Assembly: GCA_031548515.1 (NCBI GenBank)
Contig: JAVBRB010000008.1
Location: 67,370-131,369, forward strand
Length of the DNA: 64,000 bases
Source of the DNA: UBA940 sp031548515
Lineage (GTDB): Bacteria; Bacteroidota; Bacteroidia; Bacteroidales; Rikenellaceae
Reading direction: 5' to 3'
The notes under the pieces were generated by a model. The model had not been told where the DNA came from, did not search any database, and saw only the letters and a program-made list of their open reading frames with translations. Made by a program: the position numbers and the translations under genes. This document shows, piece by piece, positions 17,831 to 26,003 of the stretch; the stretch's first letter is position 1; every line of letters begins with the position of its first letter.

Positions 17831-18826
17831 ATGAAAATAAAGATAGAAGGGCAGAAACTGCTCTATATGCCGTGGGAGGAACGTCCTGCAGGAAGCAAAG
17901 AGGTGATGTGGCGCTATTCGGCGAACCCGGTTATCAACCGCGACGCCCTGAGTACATCGAACAGTATTTTCAACAGCGCAGTCGTTCCGTTTGAAGGAGG
18001 CTTCGCAGGAGTCTTCCGCTGCGACGACACTAACCGCCGCATGAGGCTGCATGCCGGGTTCAGCAGGGACGGCATCAACTGGAATATAGACGAAGAAGAT
18101 ATAAAACTCACCGGGGGCGACCCTGAGATCGGACAGTGGGTGTACGGTTACGACCCGCGCGTGGCGTGGATCGAGGATCGCTACTACGTGACCTGGTGCA
18201 ACGGCTACCACGGTCCGACCATCGGCTGCGCCTGGACGAAAGACTTTAAGACGTTCCATCAACTCGAAAACGCATTCATGCCATTCAACCGCAACGGGGT
18301 AATGTTCCCGAGAAAGATAAACGGCCGCTTCGCCATGTTGAGCCGCCCGAGCGATAACGGGCACACCGCTTTCGGGGATATTTTCTACAGCGAATCGCCC
18401 GATATGGAGTTCTGGGGCAGGCACCGCCACGTGATGGCTCCGGCCGAGTTCGAGAAGAGCGCATGGCAGTGCATGAAGATCGGCGCCGGCCCCATCCCTA
18501 TCGAAACGAGCGAGGGGTGGCTGATGATCTATCACGGTGTGCTTCGTTCGTGCAACGGCTATGTCTACAGCTTCGGCTCTGCTCTGCTGGATCTCGACAA
18601 GCCCTGGAAAGTGACAGCACGCAGCGGCCCGTACCTCATCGCTCCGCGCGAACTGTACGAACTGACCGGCGATGTGCCAAACGTGACATTCCCGTGCGCC
18701 GCCCTGCACGATCCCGAAACGGGACGCATCGCGGTCTACTACGGATGCGCCGATACAGTGACCGGACTTGCGTTCGGTTACATCGACCAAATTATCGAAT
18801 TTACGAAAAAGACGAGTATTCTCTAA
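17831..18826 (+). CDS. GH130 beta-1,4-mannosyl phosphorylase
   Basis: A 331-residue cytoplasmic enzyme without a signal peptide. GH130 enzymes phosphorolyse beta-mannosides; the N-glycan type converts Man-beta-1,4-GlcNAc to mannose 1-phosphate and GlcNAc. The catalytic Asp is probably D108 in the GYDPRVAW motif, and phosphate-binding Arg/His residues are spread through RKINGRFAMLSRPSDNGH. Next to a GH18, GH92 enzymes and a transporter it fits the Man-GlcNAc step left after alpha-mannose removal. Its stop overlaps the next start (TAATG), indicating translational coupling. Confidence 0.9.
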   Translation: MKIKIEGQKLLYMPWEERPAGSKEVMWRYSANPVINRDALSTSNSIFNSAVVPFEGGFAGVFRCDDTNRRMRLHAGFSRDGINWNIDEEDIKLTGGDPEIGQWVYGYDPRVAWIEDRYYVTWCNGYHGPTIGCAWTKDFKTFHQLENAFMPFNRNGVMFPRKINGRFAMLSRPSDNGHTAFGDIFYSESPDMEFWGRHRHVMAPAEFEKSAWQCMKIGAGPIPIETSEGWLMIYHGVLRSCNGYVYSFGSALLDLDKPWKVTARSGPYLIAPRELYELTGDVPNVTFPCAALHDPETGRIAVYYGCADTVTGLAFGYIDQIIEFTKKTSIL

Positions 18827-21147
18827 TGGGAAAGGGCGCGATACTCGGGATCGTTCTCGCGGCAGCATGCATGACACAGGCCGTGGCGCAGCAGCCTGTC
18901 GACCTGGTAGATCCTTTCATCGGCACTGCCAACTTCGGGGCCACACACCCGGGGGCTGTCTGTCCGAACGGGTTGATGTCCGTAGTACCGTTCAACGTCA
19001 TGGGGAGCAAGGATAACCTCTATGACAAGGACGCACGCTGGTGGTCGACGCCATACGAGTACCGCAATACATATTTCACGGGCTTTTCGCACGTGAACCT
19101 GAGTGGAGTAGGATGCCCGGATGCGGGTTCGCTGCTGGTAATGCCGACATCTGGTAAGTTAGGGGTTAGGTTAGACCAATACGGCAGCCGGTACAGCGAC
19201 GAGAAAGCCTCGCCGGGCTACTACTCCAATTTTTTAATCAAATACGATATACTTACGGAAGTTACTGCGACTATGCGCACGGGGGTCCACCGATACACTT
19301 TTCCAGCGGGCGAGGCGAATATCCTTTTGAACCTCGGACATGGACTGACCAACGAGTCGGGTGCATGGGTGCGCTTCATCGGGCCGGGCGAAGTGGAAGG
19401 AATGAAACTCCTCGGGACGTTCTGCTACAACAGGCAAGCAGTGTTTCCCGTCTACTTCGTGATGCGCGTGAGCAAAGCGCCGCGCGACAGCGGGGTATGG
19501 AAAAAGCAGCCCGTGAGAAATGGCCCGAAAGCCGGCTGGGACGCCGACCACGGTCAATATAAGATATACGATGGTTACCGCCGCGACATCGCGGGCGACG
19601 ATATCGGCGCATGGTTCTCATTCGACGCCGCAGAAGGAGAACAGATCGAAGTGCGTATCGGGGTTTCGTTCGTCAGCACCGGAAACGCGCGGCTGAACCT
19701 GGAGGCAGAAACCGCAGGAAAAAATTTCGACGAAATACACGCCGAGGCCCGCCGGCATTGGAACGACGACCTGTCGCGCATCATGGTAGAGGGAGGAACC
19801 GACGGGCAAAAAACCGTTTTCTACACCGCATTATACCATACGCTTATCCACCCCAACGTGTTGAATGACGTCAATGGCGAATACCCTGCGATGGAAACAG
19901 GGCGTACTATGAAAACCGACGGCACACGCTACACGGTGTTCTCGCTGTGGGACACTTACCGCAACCTGCACCAGTTGATGACTCTTGTTTGGCCGGATCG
20001 GCAGACCGACATGGTGCGCAGTATGATAGATATGTACCGCGAGTGGGGTTGGATGCCCAAATGGGAACTCTACGGACGCGAATCGTGGACCATGGAGGGG
20101 GACCCGTCGATTCCGGTCATCACAGACGCATGGCTCAAAGGGCTTCGGGATTACGATATCGAAACGGCATATGAGGCTTTTATAAAGAGTGCAACGATGC
20201 CGGGGTTGGATTTCGACAGGCTGCCTGTTGCGCCCGAAGGTTTCGTGCCGGATTCTTACACGGCATCGTTCACTGGTGAGTACAATCGTATGCGCCCGGA
20301 CAATAGCGATTACATGAAACTGGGCTACGTACCGCTCCGAAGGGAATTTGATAACTCGGTGTCGCACGCACTGGAATATTATATTGCTGATTATTCCCTT
20401 TCGCTTTTGGCAGAAAGCCTAGGGGAAAAAAGCGATGCGGCGTATTTCCGGCAGCGTTCGCTGGGTTACAGACACTACTATTCGCGGGAGTACGGCACTT
20501 TCCGGCCGATAACGGCCGATGGCAAATTCTACTCGCCGTTCGACCCGGCGCTCGGGGCGAATTTCGAAGAAAATCCGGGTTTTCATGAAGGCAGTGCCTG
20601 GAACTACACTTTCTATGTCCCGCACGATGTAAAAGGACTAGCCAGACTGATGGGCGGACAGAAAAAATTCGTAGACAAGCTGGAAATGGTCTTCGACAAG
20701 GGCTATTATGACCCGGCCAACGAACCGGATATCGCATACGCGCACCTGTTCAGCTACTTTAAGGGCGAAGAATGGCGCACGCAGTATCATGTCCGCCGCC
20801 TGCTCGACAAATATTACACGACGCAACCCGATGGAATCCCGGGCAACGACGATGCCGGAACGTTGTCGGCATGGGCCGTGTTCAATATGATAGGGCTTTA
20901 TCCGGATTGTCCCGGCTCACCGTACTATACGATCACAAGCCCCGTGTTCGACCGCGTAACAATAAAACTAGACGAAGATTACTGGCCCCGGGGCAAACTC
21001 ATTATAGAGGCCTCCCGCAAAGATCCGCAGGATATATACATAAAAAACATAACGCTTGGCGGAAAATCTTACGATAATTGCAGAATATTTCACAAAGAAT
21101 TGATGGAAGGAGAAAAACTTAATGTAACTTTGTCTTCTACGAAATAA
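18826..21147 (+). CDS. GH92 alpha-mannosidase (first of three)
   Basis: A calcium-dependent exo-alpha-1,2/1,3-mannosidase family. The 773-residue product has an N-terminal signal peptide (cleavage near AVAQQ). DPFIGTANFGATHPGAVCP marks the family start. The catalytic acid is E419 (GRESWTMEGDPSIP), and the base region is G-N-D-D676-AGTLSAW. The start at 18826 overlaps the GH130 stop by 1 nt; frame continuing upstream to 18463 is antisense-like shadow and was rejected. It is probably periplasmic, trimming mannose from imported glycan. Confidence 0.9.
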   Translation: MGKGAILGIVLAAACMTQAVAQQPVDLVDPFIGTANFGATHPGAVCPNGLMSVVPFNVMGSKDNLYDKDARWWSTPYEYRNTYFTGFSHVNLSGVGCPDAGSLLVMPTSGKLGVRLDQYGSRYSDEKASPGYYSNFLIKYDILTEVTATMRTGVHRYTFPAGEANILLNLGHGLTNESGAWVRFIGPGEVEGMKLLGTFCYNRQAVFPVYFVMRVSKAPRDSGVWKKQPVRNGPKAGWDADHGQYKIYDGYRRDIAGDDIGAWFSFDAAEGEQIEVRIGVSFVSTGNARLNLEAETAGKNFDEIHAEARRHWNDDLSRIMVEGGTDGQKTVFYTALYHTLIHPNVLNDVNGEYPAMETGRTMKTDGTRYTVFSLWDTYRNLHQLMTLVWPDRQTDMVRSMIDMYREWGWMPKWELYGRESWTMEGDPSIPVITDAWLKGLRDYDIETAYEAFIKSATMPGLDFDRLPVAPEGFVPDSYTASFTGEYNRMRPDNSDYMKLGYVPLRREFDNSVSHALEYYIADYSLSLLAESLGEKSDAAYFRQRSLGYRHYYSREYGTFRPITADGKFYSPFDPALGANFEENPGFHEGSAWNYTFYVPHDVKGLARLMGGQKKFVDKLEMVFDKGYYDPANEPDIAYAHLFSYFKGEEWRTQYHVRRLLDKYYTTQPDGIPGNDDAGTLSAWAVFNMIGLYPDCPGSPYYTITSPVFDRVTIKLDEDYWPRGKLIIEASRKDPQDIYIKNITLGGKSYDNCRIFHKELMEGEKLNVTLSSTK

Positions 21148-21154
21148 TAAGAAT

Positions 21155-23413
21155 ATGAAAAATAAACGCATACAGGTAAGAAAGGTTCTTGGCTTGGGGT
21201 TGGGTCTGTGTTTGGCCGTGTCTGCCGTATCCTGTAACAAGGGAAAGGAAGAATGCGCCGCGGGTGATCTCACGCAATACGTGGATCAGTACATAGGCAC
21301 AGGCGGACACGGACATGTTTTCATGGGAGCGAATGTTCCCTTCGGATTCGTGCAGTTGGGTCCTACCAGCATCCCGCAGGATTGGGACTGGACCTCGGGT
21401 TACCACATCTCGGACACCACCGTGATAGGCTTCAGCCACCTGCACCTGAACGGGACCGGGATAGGCGACCTCAGCGACATAGTGCTGATGCCTACTACAG
21501 GCCCCGTAAACCATAACCGCGGTACGGAAGAAAGCTACGACACCGGGATGTGGTCGTATTTCAGCCACGCAAACGAACGCTTTGCGCCGGGATACTACGC
21601 CACACGCCTCGACCGCTACGGGGTGGACGTGGAACTGACAGCGACACAACGCGTGGGATTCCACAAATACACATTCCCCGCCGATGCAACGGATGCACGC
21701 GTTGTGATAGACCTCGAAAACGGTACCGCCTGGGACGCATCGGTCGAAAATTTCATACGCGTGGTCGACGACCGCAGGATAGAAGGCTACCGTTATTCCA
21801 GGGGATGGGCTAACGACCAGAGGGTATTCTTTGCGGCAGAATTTTCACGCCCGTTCGATTTCTTCATAATATACGACAAGAACTCACCGGTAAAAGACGC
21901 CTCAGAATTTACCTCTAAGCAGGTCTACGGCGAGGCATTGTTCGGCGAGGCAGGTTCGGAACCGCTATATGCGAAGGTCGCACTGTCGCCCGTGAGCATT
22001 GAGAACGCAAGGCTCAATATGGAGTCGGAACTTCCCGGCTGGGACTTCGATGCGACCATAAAAGCTGCTGACAAAGCCTGGAACGCGGAACTTTCCAAGA
22101 TAAAAATATCCACGACGGACGAAAGCGTCAAACGCATATTCTACACCGGGCTTTACCACTCTATGGTTGCCCCGTCGGTATTCTGCGACGTTAACGGCGA
22201 CTACCGCGGCGCCGACGGCAAATACTACAAGAACGAAGGCTTCACCGACTATACCACCTTCTCGTTGTGGGACACATACCGCGCCGCACATCCGCTGATG
22301 ACCATCATCCACCCCGAAAAAATGCCAGACATCGTCAACACCATGCTGCATATCTACAAACAGCAGGGCAAACTTCCCGTGTGGCACCTGATGGGCTGCG
22401 AAACCAACTGTATGGTCGGCAATCCGGGTATTCCTGTTGTTGCGGATGCCATCCTGAAGGGCTATGGCGGGTTCGACAAGGAACTTGCATACGAGGCTAT
22501 GAAAACCTCGGCGATGCTCGACGAACGCGGACTTAATCACTATAAGGAATACGGATACATACCTTCCGATAAGTACAACGAAGCCGTGGCCACATGCCTC
22601 GAATACGCTTTGGCCGACTGGGCGTTGGCTCAGGTCGCGCAACAGATGGGCAAAACCGAAGACTTCGAATATTTCAATAACCGCAGCAAGGCGTACAAGT
22701 TCTATTTCGACCCCGGAACACAGTTCCTGCGCGGAAAAATGTCTGACGGAACCTGGCGCGAACCTTTCAATCCGTTCCACTCGTCGCACCGTTTCGACGA
22801 CTACACTGAAGGAAACGGATGGCAATACACATGGCTCGTTCCGCACGATGTGGATGGTCTGGCGGCGCAGTTCGGCAGCATGGAGGCGTTCCACGCAAAA
22901 CTCGACCAGCTTTTCACCGTGGAAGGCGACATGGGTGCAGACGCCTCTCCCGATATCAGCGGACTTATTGGACAGTATGCCCACGGCAACGAACCCAGCC
23001 ACCATATTCTGTACCTCTACACGATGACAGGGCAGCCGTGGAAAACAGCCAAGCTCGTACGCCAGGTGCTTACGGAACTTTATTTCGACGACTATAACGG
23101 ACTCTCGGGTAATGAAGACGTGGGACAGATGTCGTCGTGGTACATCCTGTCGGCTCTCGGATTTTACCAGGCTGAGCCGGCCGGGGGACGCTACTGGTTC
23201 GGTTCGCCGGTTGTCGATGAAGCCGTGATAAACGTCGGAAACGGAAAGACCTTCACCGTGAAAGCGCCGAACAACTCGCCCGAAAACAAATATATCCAGT
23301 CGGTTACACTCAACGGTAAACCATATGCAAAAGGATATGTGGATTTTAAAGACATTGCGGCAGGAGGCGAACTGATCCTCACGATGGGTACAGCTGAAAC
23401 ATTGTGGTATTAA
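21155..23413 (+). CDS. GH92 alpha-mannosidase lipoprotein (second)
   Basis: A 752-residue exo-alpha-mannosidase with a lipobox (VSAVSC27). YVDQYIGTGGHGHVFMGA begins the family region. The catalytic acid is E416 in GCETNCMVGNPGIP, and the base is D655 in GNEDVGQMSSW. Both are intact, so hydrolysis is expected. It lies 7 bp after the previous GH92, with which it should be cotranslated. Its strong match to the canonical GH92 motifs suggests alpha-1,2- or alpha-1,3-mannosidase activity; the linkage cannot be decided from sequence alone. Confidence 0.92.
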   Translation: MKNKRIQVRKVLGLGLGLCLAVSAVSCNKGKEECAAGDLTQYVDQYIGTGGHGHVFMGANVPFGFVQLGPTSIPQDWDWTSGYHISDTTVIGFSHLHLNGTGIGDLSDIVLMPTTGPVNHNRGTEESYDTGMWSYFSHANERFAPGYYATRLDRYGVDVELTATQRVGFHKYTFPADATDARVVIDLENGTAWDASVENFIRVVDDRRIEGYRYSRGWANDQRVFFAAEFSRPFDFFIIYDKNSPVKDASEFTSKQVYGEALFGEAGSEPLYAKVALSPVSIENARLNMESELPGWDFDATIKAADKAWNAELSKIKISTTDESVKRIFYTGLYHSMVAPSVFCDVNGDYRGADGKYYKNEGFTDYTTFSLWDTYRAAHPLMTIIHPEKMPDIVNTMLHIYKQQGKLPVWHLMGCETNCMVGNPGIPVVADAILKGYGGFDKELAYEAMKTSAMLDERGLNHYKEYGYIPSDKYNEAVATCLEYALADWALAQVAQQMGKTEDFEYFNNRSKAYKFYFDPGTQFLRGKMSDGTWREPFNPFHSSHRFDDYTEGNGWQYTWLVPHDVDGLAAQFGSMEAFHAKLDQLFTVEGDMGADASPDISGLIGQYAHGNEPSHHILYLYTMTGQPWKTAKLVRQVLTELYFDDYNGLSGNEDVGQMSSWYILSALGFYQAEPAGGRYWFGSPVVDEAVINVGNGKTFTVKAPNNSPENKYIQSVTLNGKPYAKGYVDFKDIAAGGELILTMGTAETLWY

Positions 23414-23436
23414 AAAATAAAGACAACTCAAACGAC

Positions 23437-23481
23437 GTTCCCGCGAATGGTTCGTATGGCAGAATACGCTTTTCCGGGAAC
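23437..23481 (+). terminator. Nested hairpin between the second and third GH92 genes
   Basis: GTTCCCG at 23437-23443 pairs with CGGGAAC at 23475-23481, and CGTAT pairs with ATACG inside. No T-run follows, so it may be an mRNA-processing or stabilising structure, not a true terminator. Confidence 0.4.
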
Positions 23482-23594
23482 TATAATTAAAATCTGGTAA
23501 ACTACGACAAACGGACCTGCCGAATTCTATTCAATAGGGGTTAGGTAAGTAATAGGGGTTAATTACTGTGGAACCGGCAGGCCCGTTTTTTAAC

Positions 23595-25916
23595 ATGAAA
23601 CTTATGAAGAAGCTATCTGTATGTCTTGCCCTCGGGGCATTTTTGTCATTAATGGCCGCATGTTGCGGTAACTGCGGCGAAACCACCGTTAAAACACGCC
23701 CTTCGGATTATGTAAGTACGCTCGTGGGAACGCTCTCCACATTCGAACTTTCGACAGGCAATACCTATCCGGCGACCGCCGTACCATGGGGAATGAATTT
23801 CTGGACGCCGCAAACCGCCCAGATGGGTAACGGATGGACATACAACTATGCCCATAACAAAATACGCGGACTGAAGCAGACGCACCAGCCCAGCCCGTGG
23901 ATCAACGACTACGGACAATTCTCGATAATGCCCGTCAAAGGACGCGATAAAATCGACCAGAATGCGCGCCAAAGCTGGTTTTCGCACAAGTCGGAAACCG
24001 CAAAACCCTACTATTACAGCGTATATCTGGGCGACCACGATGTTACGGCCGAACTCACTCCGACAGAACGTGCCGCGATTTTCCGCTTCACTTTTTCGGA
24101 AAGCAATGAAAATGCAGTCGTGATAGATGCTTTCGACCGGGGTTCTTTCGTGAAATTGATCCCTGAAAAGAACACTGTCGTGGGTTACACCACTCGCAAC
24201 AGCGGCGGCGTACCCGAAAATTTCCGCAACTGGTTCGTCGTCGAATTCGACACGCCTTTCGCAAGCGCGGAAGTGTGGAAAGACGAGGGTGAGATCGTTG
24301 CCGATTCCACCGAATATTCAGGCTTCCATGCAGGAGCTGTCGTAGGTTTCGACACAAAGCGCGGACAGCAGGTTAACGCTCGTATCGCGTCGTCGTTCAT
24401 CAGCCTCGAACAGGCCTACACCAATCTCAAAGAATTGGGCAATGATGATTTCGAAGTCGTAAAAGAGAAAGCGCAGCTGGCATGGGATGATGTTCTGGGC
24501 CGTATAAAAGTCGAAGGCGGTACAGACGAACAATACCGCACATTCTACTCGTGCCTCTACCGCAGCCTGCTGTTCCCGCGTAAACTCTACGAGGTGACCG
24601 AGAGCGGCGAAACTGTTCATTACAGCCCGTACAACGGCCAGGTACTGCCAGGATACATGTACACGGACACCGGTTTCTGGGATACGTTCCGCAGCCTCTT
24701 CCCGTTGCTCAACCTGGTTTATCCTTCGGTCAATGCCGAAATCCAGAAGGGATTGGCGAATACCGCCCTCGAAAGCGGTTTCCTGCCGGAATGGGCCAGT
24801 CCCGGACATAGAGGTTGCATGATCGGCAACAACTCCGCTTCGGTGGTAGCCGACGCCGCCGTCAAGGGATTGATAGACAGGGAAAACCTGCAGGTGCTGT
24901 ACGACGCGCTTGTCTACGGGACGGAAAACGTATACCCGCGCGCGAGATCGACCGGGCGATACGGACATGAATACTACAATACGCTCGGATATGTGCCGTA
25001 CAACGTGGGCATCAACGAGAATGCCGCACGCACGCTCGAATATGCCTACGACGACTGGTGCATACTGCAGATAGCCAAACTGCTGGAACGCCCGCAGGAA
25101 GAACTCGACAAGTGGGCTTCGCGCGCGATGAACTACCGTAACGTATTCGATCCGGAAACAAAACTGATGCGCGGACGCAACGAGGACGGAACTTTCCAGA
25201 CGCCGTTCAGCCCGTACAAGTGGGGCGACGCCTTCACCGAAGGCAACTCATGGCACTACACATGGAGCGTGTTCCATGATCCGAAAGGACTTACAGACCT
25301 CATGGGTGGGCCGCGTGAACTTACGGCCATGCTCGATTCGGTCTTTGTGGTACCGCCTATCTTCGATGACAGCTATTACGGAGGACAGATCCACGAGATC
25401 ACGGAGATGATAATAATGAATATGGGCAACTACGCCCATGGCAACCAGCCCATCCAACATATGATATATATGTACGACTGGGCGGGCGAGCCGTGGAAAA
25501 CGCAATACTGGGCGCGCGAAGTTATGGACAAGCTCTATACTCCAGGCCCCGACGCCTACTGCGGCGACGAGGACAACGGACAGACATCGGCATGGTACGT
25601 GTTCTCTGCCCTGGGATTCTATCCCGTATGCCCCGGCTCGGGCGAGTATGCACTCGGTTCGCCGCTGTTCAAAAAAGCCACAATAACCTTTGAGAATGGC
25701 AAGCAGGCGGTCATCTCCGCCCCGCGCAACAGCAAAGGCAACCGCTACGTATCCGCCGTGGAACTCAACGGAAAACAGTGGGAATACAACTACCTGCGCT
25801 ATTCGGATCTTACTGCAGGAGCGAAGATCGAATTCGACATGTCGGCCGAACCCAATGCCAACCGTGGCACCGGCGAGTCGGCTTTTCCATATTCGTTCAG
25901 CGGCGACGCAAAATAA
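23595..25916 (+). CDS. GH92-family lipoprotein with altered acid position (third)
   Basis: A 773-residue lipoprotein (Cys23 in LSLMAAC). The family fold is evident (YVSTLVGTLSTFELSTGNTYPATAVPWG; WGDAFTEGNSWHYTWSVFHD). The base motif GDED660-NGQTSAW is intact. At the place of the acid Glu it reads G-H405-R-G-C-M-I-G where the second GH92 has C-E-T-N-C-M-V-G. GH92 members without this Glu include enzymes acting on mannose-1-phosphate diesters, whose leaving group needs no acid. ATG 23595 was chosen over an upstream GTG. The spacer before it holds two AATAGGGGTTA repeats. Confidence 0.87.
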   Translation: MKLMKKLSVCLALGAFLSLMAACCGNCGETTVKTRPSDYVSTLVGTLSTFELSTGNTYPATAVPWGMNFWTPQTAQMGNGWTYNYAHNKIRGLKQTHQPSPWINDYGQFSIMPVKGRDKIDQNARQSWFSHKSETAKPYYYSVYLGDHDVTAELTPTERAAIFRFTFSESNENAVVIDAFDRGSFVKLIPEKNTVVGYTTRNSGGVPENFRNWFVVEFDTPFASAEVWKDEGEIVADSTEYSGFHAGAVVGFDTKRGQQVNARIASSFISLEQAYTNLKELGNDDFEVVKEKAQLAWDDVLGRIKVEGGTDEQYRTFYSCLYRSLLFPRKLYEVTESGETVHYSPYNGQVLPGYMYTDTGFWDTFRSLFPLLNLVYPSVNAEIQKGLANTALESGFLPEWASPGHRGCMIGNNSASVVADAAVKGLIDRENLQVLYDALVYGTENVYPRARSTGRYGHEYYNTLGYVPYNVGINENAARTLEYAYDDWCILQIAKLLERPQEELDKWASRAMNYRNVFDPETKLMRGRNEDGTFQTPFSPYKWGDAFTEGNSWHYTWSVFHDPKGLTDLMGGPRELTAMLDSVFVVPPIFDDSYYGGQIHEITEMIIMNMGNYAHGNQPIQHMIYMYDWAGEPWKTQYWAREVMDKLYTPGPDAYCGDEDNGQTSAWYVFSALGFYPVCPGSGEYALGSPLFKKATITFENGKQAVISAPRNSKGNRYVSAVELNGKQWEYNYLRYSDLTAGAKIEFDMSAEPNANRGTGESAFPYSFSGDAK

Positions 25917-26003
25917 CAAACAGACTGTAACCGTTATATAATCGAAAACCATTAACCAATTTTTTCAAATAAACTCAATATATATATATATTATAATCGT
26001 CAT

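Noticed and set aside
18463..18825. N-terminal extension of the first GH92
   Set aside because: The extension lies inside GH130 in another frame; the real start at 18826 overlaps the GH130 stop and begins a signal peptide.
17813..18877. 354-codon antisense frame opposite GH130
   Set aside because: Shadow of GH130; no recognisable domain and it overlaps both neighbouring genes.
21965..23431. 488-codon antisense frame opposite the second GH92
   Set aside because: Long open antisense frames arise from the codon bias of GC-rich genes; the sense strand has clear GH92 motifs throughout.
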